Position numbers and translations under genes: made by a program
Notes under the pieces: model-generated
What the model saw: the letters and a program-made list of their open reading frames with translations, nothing else
Database searches by the model: none
What the model was told of the DNA's origin: nothing
Part shown: positions 11,976-24,725 of the stretch, piece by piece
How the letters are laid out: each line of letters starts with the position of its first letter
Position numbering within the stretch: the stretch's first letter is position 1
Assembly: GCF_029633865.1 (NCBI RefSeq)
Contig: NC_079212.1
Coordinates: 103,067,584 to 103,131,583 of the forward strand
DNA: 64,000 nt
Direction of reading: 5' to 3'
From: Lampris incognitus
Lineage: Eukaryota > Chordata > Actinopteri > Lampriformes > Lampridae

Positions 11976-13340
11976 TTCTCAGTACGGCACTATAAAAAAA
12001 AAGTATACCAGTGTTAGGGCCTGTTTAAAATGATCTTAGGTGGCAGCTGTAATGGCGGTGTTTAGATTAGTGAAGGCTACCACCATGGCCTCCACTGTAT
12101 GTGGACCACACAAAAGCTCCTGTGGTTTTATAGCTGTTACTGCTGTCATTTTATGATGCAAGCCCCTTCACTTTAATTACTGGCTCGTTTTGAAAATGGA
12201 GCAGTTGGGTTACACTAGGTGATGTTGATCCATGAAATGAAATTAACAAAGCAAATATTTCTGAAATGGATCTTTGTGCGAGAACGTCACATTCATCATC
12301 ATTACAATCCTTTCAGTATCTGAGAGGAAAGAGAGCTGCAGTAAAGCTTGCAAAGCCATGCCTTTTAAAAAGGGGTTGATATTAATCACACAGAGGGAAT
12401 GTTCAGCTATAGTAGGACTGACTGGCTGTCCTATGTGTAGTTACTGTCTATATACTGTCTTATTTTTTCAGTTCTTCTCCAGAAGTTTGACGTTATTTAA
12501 CTTTCTCACAAAGGCTTTATTCTATACCCTTTTTTTTTTGTCAATGATAACATTTCGACACATCAAAAAAAAAAATACTGGTTTTTATATGACATGCTTT
12601 TGGCCCTTACATAAAAGGTACAGGACAATAGACTTGATATTATTAGCTTGATTCTGATGCAATAATTTTCATAGTTAGGCCATAAGCTTTCAGTTTCAAG
12701 CAACAATCTGCTTTCATTCCCATATGAATGAACTACAGATGTGCATTCATATAATGACCTTTATTAAAGGCCAATTCATGAAACTTATAGATGGAGGGGA
12801 GCCTTGCACTGCTCCTGCTCATCCCTTGCCTTCCTAAATCTCAATAGATCCCATGAAAGGGTTGCATTTAATAGATTGTACCAAAGACTGTCGACTCCAC
12901 TTCCCTCCCACTTAAATCATTGTATATACATTTCGGATCACATTTTACATTTCTCACATGGTGCAGATCTCAGGGGAAAAAGGAAATTTAGCTGTAAATC
13001 ACAGCTTCTCATCTTAGAAGCTCATCTTTAAAGCAGAACTCAATTTCCCCCTTGGGGATTGTTACAGTCCCATCTAATCGGACGCTTATGAGGTCAGATC
13101 TAAACTGATTCATTTCTTGAGCTGAAATACATTCCAATGTAAATGAGGCGAGCTAGAATTTAATTTTTCATTATTTCTGCAGCACACCAGAGTTGATTCT
13201 ACATTGTATGGGAACTTCTTTCTTCTCCTCCACTCCCAATGTTGTTAAAGGGAAGGAATGAGTTACTCTCAGTGATACTAATCTGGAGAAGTCATAAATA
13301 CAGATTGGTGTTTTACTGGCTTTAATCGGATGTGAAGTGA
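11976..13340. other. Intron, possibly conserved non-coding
   Basis: No gene or named repeat is visible. The part at 12780-13240 has mixed composition and no simple repeats, and it reads like typical vertebrate conserved non-coding DNA. That is only an impression. Confidence 0.35.
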
Positions 13341-13359
13341 TAACGAATGTTTATGGCAG

Positions 13360-13575
13360 ACATGTGCGTGTGTGTGTGTATTTGTGTATATAGTATGTGT
13401 ATGTGTGTGTTGAGTTCAGTTGTTTGCTTGCAAACATACATTCAGTTTTCTGTTAAAGTTGAACGAATACATTTATATATTTCTGTAAGAAGGTTTGTGT
13501 GTGTGTGTGTGTGTGTGTACACGTGTGTGATATGCATGTTAATGCATGCATGTATGTGTGTGCATGCACGTTTAC
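13360..13575. repeat. Degenerate (GT)n region
   Basis: Interrupted GT-rich sequence with a pure run at 13498-13518. The 92-aa open frame across it is repeat-derived. Confidence 0.85.
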
Positions 13576-14340
13576 CACCCACATGTTTAAACCTCAGCAG
13601 AGTTGGGGGTCAAGTCCAGAGTTGAGGTCTGCATCACCCCAACCGGACAGAAACGATTAAGCTTTAACCTGTGGGGTTTATGGGGCCAACTGGCCATATC
13701 ATGTCCCTCCTCAACCCCAAAATATCAGCCCATACTTACTCCTTCATCTTTCTTCTCCTTTAATTCAATTAAGATAAAATTCTAATCATTCAACGTCTTT
13801 CTTTCTTTCTTTGTGTGGTCAAGCCAAGCAGTAAGACGGATTTACGGCTATGCAACCTCTGCATGTCTTTCTCTTTGCGAGCGAGAGAGCAACATATTAA
13901 CATCTAAACTTGCTTAAGGATGTGTCACCTATGCTTTTACCCAAGGATGAAACGAGAAGAGATTCAGACATTTCATACTTTTTAAGTTGAACCGATTTTG
14001 TGTGTGTCGTCGGTGTGTGCGTATTGGCCGCTGAAGTGGGAAGGTGGTTTTGGGTTTTGGGCAGAGTGTGCCTGTGTGAGCTGACTGGATGTCTGTAAAT
14101 ATCAGTAAGTGAGGCAGTTAACGGGGGAGTTGTTTAGCTTTCTGCCAAATGACTGACTTCAAATGAACCTCTCTCCCCAGGCCTGTCAGCCCACAGAAAG
14201 TGTGGGTAATTGAGACAGAGCGGGTGAGGCAGTGAGGCAGCGAGACAGCGAGCGAATGAGTGAGCGGCTGGGAGGGAGGGAGGGAGGTAGAGATACGGGC
14301 AGGCACAGGGCCTGTCTCTACTTTGATGTGGGCAAAGGTT
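13576..14340. other. Intron, no feature seen
   Basis: Mixed intronic sequence. Short runs (TTTC)n occur at 13797-13811 and (GGGA)n at 14270-14286. Confidence 0.5.
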
Positions 14341-14344
14341 CTTT

Positions 14345-14570
14345 ACATGATAACCTGCACCACAAAGAGAGAGAGAGAGCAAACGAAAGAGAGAGAACAA
14401 AGAAACAGGAGAACAGAGAGAGGAGAGGAGAAAATAAGACAACTTTAGAGATAGAGAGAAGGGAGATAGAGAAACATTGGGGAAAGATTGCAACAGGACG
14501 GACAGGAGGGGGAAGAAGGCAGTGAATATAGAAAGGCACACAGAAAGAGGAGGATAGGGAAAGAATAATG
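14345..14570 (+). repeat. Purine-rich tract
   Basis: About 220 bp of strongly A+G-biased + strand with GAGA runs. It produces Arg/Glu-rich frames on + and Ser/Leu-rich frames on -, which are not genes. Confidence 0.8.
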
Positions 14571-14794
14571 TAGAGAACAAATTCCAGAGGAAGGCTGATT
14601 GGCCTCATTTAAACCTCCATTCTATTTACACGTTTCAATTGTGTCTGCTTTTTATCAGTCAACATACAGTAAAAAGTCAAATAAAACAGGAGTGAGATGA
14701 TGGTGTGGGACTGTAGACTCAAAAGTCAATCTTATTGGATTTTACAATTCAGTACAGATACAGTAAAGCCTCAATTTACCAGCCCTGACATTCT

Positions 14795-15226
14795 TTCTTT
14801 TTTTGGGGGGGGGTTCCCCCGGTTCCCCCTTTTTCTCCCCAATTGAGTCCGGCCAATTACCCCACTCTTCTGAGCCGTTCTGGTCACTGCTCCACCCCCC
14901 TCTGCCGATCTGGGGAGGGCTGCAGACTACCACATGCCTCCTCCGATACATGTGGAGTCGCCAGTCACTTCTTTTCACCTGACAGTGGGGAGTTTCCCCA
15001 GGGGGACATAGCACATGGGAAGATCACGCTACCCCCCCCCCCCCCCAAACAAGCATCCTGACCGACCAGAGGAAGTGCTAGTGCAGTGACCAGGACAAAT
15101 CCGCAGACACGGACAATTGTGTCTGTAGGGATGCCCGACCAAGCTGGAGGTAACACGGGGATTTGAACCGGCGATCCCTGTGTTGGTAGGCAACGGAATA
15201 GACTGCTACACTGCCCGGATGCCCCC
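14795..15226 (-). mobile_element. tRNA-derived SINE, family A copy 2
   Basis: On the minus strand the head starts at GGGCATCCGGGCAGTGTAGC (15226 downward). It includes a recognisable B box (GGTTCAAATCCCCGTG), the shared central domain and the terminal GGCCGGACTCAATTGGGGAG, followed by a G/A-rich tail. A C-homopolymer (15031-15047) replaces part of the middle. Confidence 0.85.
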
Positions 15227-16278
15227 CTCCCCGACCTGATATTATTGAATATAGGAAACTCTTTAGTAAATTCTCCTCTCGTGTGCCTCATTGTAAGTTA
15301 TGACATGTTTAAAAGGATTAAGCAAATGTTGCAGAGTGAAAATGGTAATGTGTTGAAATGTACTTTACAGCTCATTTAAACTTCTCCTCTGTTTTCAATA
15401 GACGGGCACATGGAAATCCTATCTTGTCCCCAGCGTCTCCCTCTCAGTTTTTATATTGAGTGTAAATAAAAAACAGGAAGTTGAGCAATCGTGCCTATCT
15501 ATTTTATGGCATGTATGCTTTTTACATTATTACTGTGACGCTTTACAGAAAAGACAAGAAAGAGAAGGTATTAGGCTCATTGTGAGGAAAGGTACCTTAT
15601 CATGAATGAGTAGATAAAATACATTAACCAACATTCAGCCCCAAATAGAGTTGGAGGGATGTCCGAGGATCACCTCAGACAGTTGCCACTTTTAGTTTGT
15701 AATGGTTAAGTTTTCAGTCCAAGTGTAGCTCACTGACTTTCAAAAACCTTATTGTAATTGTCTTAACTTTCCAATACAATTTTTTCTTACTTTCCTCCAT
15801 GTTAAATCCCCACCCACCTGGCATTTAAGCTGGATAAAAATAATCTTCTTTTCTTTTTTTTTCCAAATACGACTTGATTTGGAACTGGGTCTGTAAAAAC
15901 AGCTGGTCCATAGGATGCTGAGTGAGGCCACTGCTGCGTGCTCCATCATCCTTTGCAGTCATACATCAAACAGCCCAGAGGAGCTGCCCGGGACAGCGCT
16001 AATAGCAGCTAATAGCAACGGCAATCTGTGGCCATTATCCCTCGCGCACTCCCGCTCAGTCTAAACACAACTGCTGACCATTCTCTGATTCAGCAGCAAA
16101 TGGCCTTTAATTGCATCGTTTAAAGAGGACCGCAGTGAAAAAAGTAGAAAAAGTTCTATGTGCGATTGAAAAATGAAGATAGGCAGTGGTCCAGGGTGTC
16201 TTGATGGCTCAGCAAAGACTTAATTGTCCTCTTGGCTTGATAAATTTAAGGGCTGCAGTCCACTAATGCCACATAATG

Positions 16279-16309
<31 letters not shown>

Positions 16310-18570
16310 TTGATTCCAAATGGGGACTTCTCCATGGTGAGCTCAGATGTGTATGGTCAGCTACTGAACAGCGGTTAAAGATGGGAGGTGCCTTGCTAAA
16401 GGACATTTCAGCAGGATGGATGCCTTCCTGATACAGAAACTCACCAGTTCCTCATTTGAAGGTTGATGTACCTAGACACTCCACCCTGCAGCTCCATGTC
16501 ATCACGCCTCATTTTTGCTCTCCCCCACAAGGCAAATTATCAACAACAAAAAAAGTAGAACAGTAAATGTTCACCTTTTTTCCCCCAAGTTTGCTTTTGC
16601 AATATGTTTCCTCTTATTAGAAAGGACAGTGAGGACGCAAAGGGAATGACATGCAAAAAACCCCAAAACAAACAAACTTCTGAGCTGCAATTGAAAGCCG
16701 GTGTGTTTAGATTTGGCCTAAGCCAAGTTGGAGGGCTGGTTTGAGCCACCAAGATGGTCCAGATCTTTCCTCTTTATATCAAAAGTGTTGGGTACCAAAG
16801 TATAGTTTATCAAAGAGCTTGTCCAAGAGATGCTATGTTTACATCTTATGATAGCAAGGTGTTGATAGGCAGGTCATTAGGTCAACTTCCAAAAAATGCC
16901 AACATGTCAATCGCTACCTGCCCCGAAGAGCCCTGCTGACTGCCCCGCTAGCTACTAACTCTCCCACCCACAGTGCATGGGGTATGGATATAAAGATCAC
17001 TGTGTATTTGTGATGTGCAATGAAATAGTTTCGGTTTAGACCTTTTGTATCATCGAGCTGTAAAGCTCCCAACTTAAAATGTCAAAAGAAACAATTCCTG
17101 TTTTTTTTTTTTTCACAATACATTAAATCATTCAGTCTTTCCTAACATGCACTGCATTGGCAGTCACAGCTCCCCAAAGGCTGAGTCATCAGGTTTGAGA
17201 TCCTGGGATTCTCTTTGGGTTTATTCCCCTGTTGGGAATCAAGAATGACTGTCAAGACTGAAAGGAAGCATTAGGAATGGCTTCCCCCATGGCAGGGCTA
17301 TTTTATTGTGTTTTATGGAGAGTTGAGGTTTGGATTGTGTTTGGAGTGTTTTTAACTGGCTTGTTAAAGGTTTGACTGTAGCTGCAGCTGAGTGGCTAGT
17401 GCTTTATGATGTGACAATGAAATCTGCAGAAACCTCACAGCCATGTTGAGTTTGGTTCAGTGTAATTCTGTTTAGTTTAGTTTAATTTCGTTTAGTTTAG
17501 TCAATTGTAACATCAAAATCAAATGCAATGGAATATGATGCCACTCCCTTTAGCGCCTATTGTCAATTGCCCCACCTGCCTTATTGAATTACAGTCTGCA
17601 GCCCTGTCCATTGTTCAGTTCATTTTGGTTATTTGTAACGAGACCTATTCAAAAACCAAAACTTACTGTATTGTTGTACTTAGTATAAGTCTAAATTAAA
17701 GTGTCATCTAAATGCCTTGAATGTAAAGGAAATTAAAACAAATGGCAAAAAACGAAAACTGAAAGTGTTCAATGGCAGAACATTCTCTGTATTATATTAA
17801 CAGATCTGTAAATGGCAGTTTAACTGCAGCGTAAACTATTTATATTGTGTCTGAGTGTTTAACAACTGCTACCAACCACTGGATGCACCTCTGGATATGC
17901 TATCATGTGCAGCCTCAATGTGGCTGCTCTCTGACCACATGTGGCTCATTTTCAAGCCTGGTTAGTGGGAAGTCTTTAAGAGGAAGAAAGGGTCTTGAGG
18001 GTTTACGGGAGTTTCTTTATAGTGAGAGCCAGGTCAGCCGTCCATGTCACTGTCGCTGATTACTGGGCTGTTATCAACCCGCTGGATCTGTCTGCTGCTG
18101 GAGAGACACTTCAAACAAACCCCTGCAAGGAGAACGATAGAGAGAGAAGTAGAGCGCGAGAGACATGGGAGATAGAAAGTGGAGAGAACGAGCAATTCAG
18201 AGGGAAATGCAAAGAGAGCTAGGAGACAGAGAGGGCAAGAGAGAGAGAGAGACAAAAAAGAGAGGGAGAGATAAAGGGGGTAAAGAGAAGTAGAGGAGCC
18301 GGGGTGTTTCAGTCAGTTGCAGTGCTGACAAAGAGGTCTCTTGTTTTACTGCCTGGGTAGAAACAACATTTATCATGGCTACAGTGCTAACAACTTTGCT
18401 TTAACCAATATAAGATGCAACTGGATGAACACATAGAGTGCAGGTTTGTTTTTTTTATTTGTTGAAAGTGTTGCTGCAAATGCAACACACGTCCATTTCG
18501 TTGCTAACTGTAGTCATTTAGTTTAAGTGGTATGAAAGAGGCAAGTTCCTAGTAAGACAGAAAACAAGTG
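15227..18570. other. Intron, no gene; one (AAT)n
   Basis: About 3.3 kb of intron. An (AAT)n microsatellite lies at 16278-16306. The segment 15940-16140 is GC-balanced and repeat-free, with homeodomain-like TTTAATTG, and could be conserved non-coding DNA. Purine-rich GAGA sequence lies at 18130-18300 outside the gene context. Confidence 0.45.
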
Positions 18571-18574
18571 ACTG

Positions 18575-19075
18575 TTAGCGGCATGCTCCACCCAGGCTCA
18601 TCTTGGCTGGTTTCAAGTATGAGATCAGGTCATAGCTTCTCCATCCATTTCTACGTGTAGCGCTTTCGATACACAGCTCCCCACACTTGAGATTTGGGTC
18701 TGGCCTCACAAAACTAGCAAAGAGGTTTAGCACAGCGTCCTGGGGGTAAAATATGTGATGCACATCATCCCGTAAAGTCTGAATATGTCTTATCAAGATT
18801 CAAGATTGACTTTATTGTCCCACATTGCAGGAAATCTGGATCGGGCTTCCACCCATGCTGCATCCATAAAAAAAAAAAGACCCCACATATAAAAAGACAG
18901 GGTAAGACAGCTACAGGGAACAAGAAACATACATATCTTAAAACATATAGTAAAAAAGACACACACCGATGGTAAACTGATAAAAACCTGTAGTACAGAA
19001 TAAAAAGCAGAGACAGGCACCACAAGTGGAAACAGTCAATCATCAATAGATAAGTAAGATTAAAGCTCTGCAAAG
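18575..19075 (-). mobile_element. Probable retroelement 3' region
   Basis: On the minus strand, GGGACAATAAAGTCAATCTT followed by GAATCTTGAT (18795-18826) resembles the polyadenylation end of a fish retroelement such as R1 or V-SINE tails. Upstream (to 19075) is A+T-rich 3'-UTR-like DNA. Downstream (18575-18796) is a 73-aa frame that I do not recognise. Assignment is tentative. Confidence 0.35.
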
Positions 19076-19345
19076 ATCAGCCAAGCTAATTTGCACAAAC
19101 AAGGATTTTGACTTGGTTAATTCCTTACATGAAACACATGAGACATATCTTGACACGTAAAGTAGAAAGAGATCCAAGACCCAGATAGAGGAAAATAAAA
19201 CAAAAACAGTTTCTGTCCTCCGTTTGGTAAATATTTGAGGTTTTGATGAGTGAACTATTGGCAAATTACACCCGGTGCCCTCATGAGTCTCCTTAAAATG
19301 TTTGGTTAAAATGTTTGTGGAAATGGCATCTCGGGCACCTTTTAT
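19076..19345. other. Intron, no feature seen
   Basis: The open frame on the minus strand has no domain that I recognise. Confidence 0.5.
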
Positions 19346-20570
19346 CACTTAAAAAGAAAGAGAGGCGGACAAAGTATGGGGGCGTGTGAGAGAAAAGAAA
19401 GACAAGAACAAGAAGAGCGATAAGGAAAAGCAGTGAGGGAGATTAAAAAAAATAGAGAGGGCGATGACCAGAGAGAGGGAGGAAGAGAGAGAAGGAAAGA
19501 GAGAGGGATTGATGGAGAGATCGTGAGAAAAAAAAACAACGGAGAGGAAGACACAGCTCGGCCCAGCCAGATGACATCAGTCAGAAGAGAAGGAGCGAAA
19601 GAATGAATCAAGGCTTGCATAGGCCATGTTAAGATAATGAGAGAGCGAGGAAGAGAGGAGGATGGGAAAGACAGACAATGTGAGTAAAGGAGAGAGGGGA
19701 AGTGAGAAGGAGGCAGGCTGACAGAAGTGAAAGTGTGGGAGTGAAACTGAGAGAAGAGCGAGGAAGAGGAGGAGAGCAACGATGAAAAAAGGCAACAGAG
19801 AAGAAAAAAGAGAGGGAGAGAGAAGGAGAAGTGTCTGGGTTTAATGTCATTTTCACAACACACACACACATGCACATCAGTATGAACAGCAGAAATGATT
19901 GGTATTCACTATATTATATGCAGATTTGTGCAGTCCAACCTTCATCGAAAGTGCATTGCACAGTAATTCATCCATGTGTACGACACGGCAATACCAGAGA
20001 GCAGAAAAGAAGAGAGATGGAACAAAAAAGACGGGCAGAAAGACAGCGAGAAAAGACAACAGTGGGAAGGACCGCCAAGGGTGAGACGTTGAGCCGTGTG
20101 TGGAAAAGTGAAAAGAGGCAGGGAGAGATGGAGAGAGTGAGGAAAAAAAGAGAGGTTGGCACTACTCATAGAAACACACAGTCTCTCCATGTGACTGTGT
20201 GAATAAGACAGAGATAGACAGGAAGGCGACAGACGCAAAACCCCCACTGATAGAGGAAAAGAAGAGAATGGCAGAGGGAAACTGAAGGAAGTCATTAAAG
20301 TGTAAGGAGGCAGAAAGACACTTGGTTATCATCAGTCTGTCGAACAGAGAGAGAGGGAAAGGGAGTGAGTAGGTGGTGGGAGGGGGCTCTGAAATCTTTG
20401 TAGCAGGAGATGGACAGTGAGAGAGAAGATAGATGGAGGACAATGGACAGGGGGAAGGGGAGGTTTCTCCACTATCAGTGTGGCGTAAAGACAGACAGTA
20501 ATAATAGTGCTCTAAAGTAGTCACTGCAAGACATCACACAGACCGCAGCCCTCAGCTGGTTAATGTCTTA
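19346..20570 (+). repeat. Long purine-rich region
   Basis: About 1.2 kb of A+G-biased + strand with many GAGAGA runs, in two blocks (19346-19835 and 19995-20570). It ends at the (CA)n array at 20582. The long Ser/Leu/Phe minus-strand frames (up to 176 aa) follow from this composition and are not genes. Confidence 0.8.
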
Positions 20571-20581
20571 TCTCTGAGAGA

Positions 20582-20629
<48 letters not shown>
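20582..20629. repeat. (CA)n microsatellite
   Basis: A pure (CA)n run followed by about 310 bp of degenerate CA-rich sequence to ~20945. Confidence 0.97.
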
Positions 20630-20633
<4 letters not shown>

Positions 20634-20945
20634 CGACACTAAGACACACAGACACACACACACACATGGACATGCACATACAGATGCTCACAATACTATG
20701 TAAAGATGCACATAGAGATGCATACAAACAGATACACACAGACACACACACACACACAGGTATGCAAGTACACAAACCATGTTTGTACACATACAGAAGA
20801 GGCACATGGATTCACATATAGGCAGACACAGAAACACACAGACACTAACTACACACACACTATATGTATATGCATGCACGCACAGACCTAGACATGCACA
20901 AGAACATGGACAAACACACAGACATACAATCATAGAGACGCACAC

Positions 20946-21310
20946 ACTTTATGCTGGGAGTTAACTGACTTAGAAAACACAGCAGGGCCCGATCATGTTG
21001 TACTAAGGGGTCAAAATAATACATTTCATGGTTACAGTATATAATATTCAAAACAATAGAAGAAAATATGTTTCTCTTGTTTTCTGTTGGAAGTGATGAA
21101 TAAGCAGTGGGCTTTTTGCTTTCTTGCCTTCTTGACTACAGAGTGCATGTGCTCACGTAGACAAAGGCTAACAGTCCATGAGCCAATCCAACGCATAAAT
21201 TCTCATCATTTCTCTGCGTTAGGCACATTCTGCAGCTGGTCTTTGTCAGGGGACTTTTTTTTTCAAAGTTTTTGAGACCTTTTAATAGCAATTAAACAAA
21301 ACCAGAATGA
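20946..21310. other. Intron, no feature seen
   Basis: No recognisable repeat or coding sequence. Confidence 0.5.

Positions 21311-21311
<1 letters not shown>

Positions 21312-21370
<59 letters not shown>
21312..21370. repeat. (CA)n microsatellite
   Basis: An uninterrupted (CA)n run of ~59 bp. Confidence 0.98.
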
Positions 21371-21372
<2 letters not shown>

Positions 21373-21621
21373 TTAAATCCCCCATTGTTGAGCCTCGGGG
21401 CAAAACACGTCCTACAGAGAAGACTCATGTTGAAAATCAAGACCTTTCTAATGATAACTGTACATAAAAAGTTACATGTAAAAGTACTGCGTATGCCCAT
21501 AACATTTTTTAAATGTTTTATTTGAATACATAGCAATGTTATTTGTTTACAAATCTACTACGTACCTGGAAATAACTTGTCCTCAGCAATAAATCAATAT
21601 TTCAAATTGCCCAGAAAAAGG

Positions 21622-21710
21622 ATTTTCACGGATATATACCAAGTCTAGTTGCACTTGATTCAACTCCTTTGGATAACCATGACCTGGATGAATGACAACA
21701 TTCACAGACA
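21622..21710 (+). mobile_element. 89-bp retroelement-tail insertion with TSD
   Basis: This segment is flanked by a perfect 14-bp direct repeat, TGCCCAGAAAAAGG (21608-21621 and 21711-21724). Its core (TTGCACTTGATTCAACTCCT, then GGATAACCATGACCTGGATG) recurs at 27161-27235, where it is flanked by a different perfect duplication. It is therefore a short mobile unit, most likely the extreme 3' end of a longer retroelement. The sequence resembles terminal repeats of fish Penelope-like elements, which is an inference. Confidence 0.8.
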
Positions 21711-21724
21711 TGCCCAGAAAAAGG

Positions 21725-22200
21725 TTTAAAAAATCTTCAAATGTTTAAATATGAGGATAATTTAGAATGTTACAATGTCAACTTGTATAATAAACAGTGA
21801 GTATGGTGATGTCATAAAATTTTCAGTAAATATCTGCTTATTACAAACACGTGCTCAATTTATATCAAACCATCAGATAGTTACATTATCGTGAATGAAT
21901 CAGGAATTACCCTGGGCACCTATATTCTTGAGGACCCCTTGGTCACTTACTGCTCATGCTGACCGCAACTGTACTACACATGGTGTGGTAAGTTGTTTGA
22001 TCATTTTAAGGAACAATATTGATTATTACTGAGCTCAGCTTTTACACATTCACCATCTCTCCAGTATATAAACATGTGTTAATAATTGTGGAATACATGC
22101 CGATGTTTTGGTCGGGGTTTAGAGCTCACTAGCAACTGAGGAAAAGCTATATGGTTCTATTGCAGACCACACTGTTTAGATGTAAAAACATGACGTTTTG
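21725..22200. other. Intron, no feature seen
   Basis: AT-rich, no named repeat. Confidence 0.5.
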
Positions 22201-22256
22201 TCAACACCGTCAGATTTTTGATCTGACGGTGTTGATGCGCAATCTGACGGTGTTGG
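22201..22256. repeat. 15-bp perfect hairpin plus third copy
   Basis: TCAACACCGTCAGAT (22201-22215) is followed after a 5-nt loop by its exact reverse complement ATCTGACGGTGTTGA (22221-22235). A third copy, in the second orientation, follows at 22242-22255. Diverged copies lie at 32347-32380. Confidence 0.9.
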
Positions 22257-22615
22257 TAATTGTTCCAATAACACACACACACACACTCACCTTAAAGTGA
22301 TAGTTTGATAGGACTATTTAATAAGGTCTCTCATAATCTAGCTAACATACACTCACACACACATAAATATGCATGCACGCATACACACATAAGAATCTGC
22401 ATGTGCATGTGCACACATGCACACACACGTGCACACACATGCACACGCGCGCACACACAATACTGTTTATCAATATATTTCACACCAGGGTCCCCCAATT
22501 AGTTTCTCCCGAGGATCAAATCATGTCAAGCATACCGAATCAAGGACAAAAACATCCAGGTTTTTTTCCCATTGCGCCAGTAAAAGTTGTTTTATATGCA
22601 GATGTTGTTGTTGCT

Positions 22616-22712
22616 GCGATTATGATTATTATGATTATTATTATCATTATTATCATCATTATTATTAGTAGTAGTAGCAGTAGTAGTAGTAGTGGTGGTG
22701 GTAGTAATGGTA
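22616..22712. repeat. (ATT)n / (AGT)n / (GGT)n cluster
   Basis: Trinucleotide-type low-complexity sequence: TTATTA-rich, then GTAGTA, then GTGGTGGTAG. Confidence 0.9.
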
Positions 22713-22857
22713 ATAATTTAGGCCTGGGATACTTAAAGCCTGTGTTGAGGGTCACACAAGTAAAAAAAAAACAAAAAACAAAAAAACACTCTTGAAACAA
22801 ATTAAATTCCAAAACCAAGCATTTAATTATGGACAAATGGACAAAATTAAATTGATG

Positions 22858-24725
22858 TTCATTCACCAGTCAGTGAGAGAAGTGAGAGCAATGGGATGAG
22901 GCAACCTTTCTGATGTCGGTCTGTTTTCTGTCATGGCGATCCTGAGGGACTGGCCAAGATGTGCATTGGAGAGTCTGTTTCTTTCCTGGTTCTTGATCGA
23001 GTTTATTGAAGAAAATGATGACTCACATATGTATATGGAGGGGAAAATTGCGAGTAGGAGAATTGCAATAGCTCTCATGTTTTTGAATCGAGCCTGGGGA
23101 ACCATGTTGATCCAAAAATCACTCATCCAAACGTCCTTGTGTTGTGCTTTGAGCAAATCAGATGTTCCCATCTCCAAGACCTCCATCTGAAGAGTTGCCT
23201 CATCTATGGAAGGTACCAGCCTTTTGACCTCTGCAGTCTACAGGTCATCAGCCAAAACAGACAACAGCTGTCTCAGGAAGAGGAGGATGTCACCTGAGAG
23301 TTTAGGGGAGCTTTCAAATCATTCCTTGAAATGTTCTGCCACACCCATCATGGAATCCTGCATCACTGGATCCTCCCACATTTCATTGTTCTTGCAATGC
23401 TCCTGCAGACATGGGAAGTGCAACTTTCTCCCATGAATGTCTCTTTCCAAAAGGTTCAGCTTTGACTGAAAAGCTTCAACTACCTTGCGCATGTCTGCAA
23501 CAGTGTTGTTCTTGCCTTGTAATTGCAGATCAAGGTGATTTAGATGAAAAATGATGTCACAAAAAAATAACGTATGCCATCACTTTATGGTCACTTAAAA
23601 ACCTCTGATATTCTTCGGCTTTTTTTCTCTGTAGTCCGGATAAAAATGACTCAAGCTCATTGTGTAGGTCCCACACCCTCTCAAATACATGGCCTTTGCT
23701 CAGCCAGTGAACATCGTTATGCAGCAAAAGATCCTTGTGTTCCATTTATACTTCCTACAGCAATGCTCTGAAAAATGTGATGTGACAGACTAGAACTCTC
23801 GCAAATGAAATTTACCAGTCTTGTCACAGTATCCGTCACCTCTTTCATTTCCCCACAAAGTTTAGTGACAATACTGATTTGTGAATAATACATTGAATGA
23901 AATGCTAAGAGCTGGCTTAACAGCAGCAAGCCTGCTTACCAAGCCCTTGTGTTGTCCCACCATTGGCAGGGCCCCATTGGTGACAATGGACACGATTTTG
24001 CTCACATCCAAGCCATTCTTCTCAAAGAACTGTGTTAATTCATTAAAGATGATTTCCCCAATTGTGTGCCCAGACAGAGGAAACAAAAAAGTAGATCTTC
24101 CCGAAAGGTCTTCCCATCAAAAAAAATCTTGTGAACACAGGTAAGCTGTTCGATATTGGTTCGGTCACAGGACGAGTCTGTGTTACTGATATAGCTTCTG
24201 CTTTCTTCAAATTGGTGAGTAGATTAGAAAAACACTCCTCCTCTAAAAGTTCTCCTTTTCTTGTTGCCATGTGAGCCGACAATGGCACGTGCTTTAATAG
24301 CGCCACAATCATTTTCTTGTTTTTCTCATCATGATTTAAAACTTCGCCAACCATATCAGTTGTACACATTTTAATCAACTCAGCATCAGTGAATGGCTTC
24401 TTAGCTTTAGCAAGATTCCAAGAAACATATAATGATGCAGCTCTTGCACTCTTTTGTGCCGATGTTGATTTACAGATAGTACAAATGTAGTGCTTGCATG
24501 ATGTTATCATATTTGCAATTTTTTTGTAGGGTAGTTGGCATTAAAATTGGCAGCATGCATAGTGTTGAAATGCCACTTGAGGTTATCTGCTTTGCAGACA
24601 GCTATGGTCTGCATGCATATCAAGCATATCGGTTTGGCATTTGCGTGGTTCGGTAAAATAAAACAAAACTCATCAGTCCAGTTAGATTTGAACTGAGTTT
24701 TCCTGGTTGACTTTCCACTTTTTTG
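22858..24725 (-). pseudogene. hAT transposase (ZBED5/SCAND3-like) remnant
   Basis: Minus-strand fragments keep the order of a BED-zinc-finger hAT transposase. At 24530-24660 lies the BED finger (CLICMQT...HFNTMH, residues C-x2-C ... H-x4-H). Next comes the block ARAASLYVSWNLAKAKKPFT with DAELIKMC (24043-24510). Then follow TIGEIIFNELTQFFEKNGLD (23862-24086), MKEVTDTVTRLVNFICESSS (23717-23929), EHKDLLLHNDVHWLSKGHVF and LHNELESFLSGL (23557-23745). The C-terminal hAT dimerisation region ends it, with LLAIFPSIYICESSFSSINS and NRLSNAHL (22863-23186). Stops and frameshifts separate all blocks, so this copy is dead. A CAGGGTCCCCCAATT motif at 22485-22500 resembles a hAT terminal repeat. No matching right end is seen, and the adjoining L2 LINE 3' end starts at 24766. 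The GTF2IRD2/SCAND3/ZBED group are host genes derived from the same transposase. Confidence 0.85.

Noticed and set aside
19345..19875. 176-aa Ser/Leu/Phe-rich minus-strand ORF
   Set aside because: Caused by a purine-rich + strand. It has no domain, and overlapping frames have the same composition.
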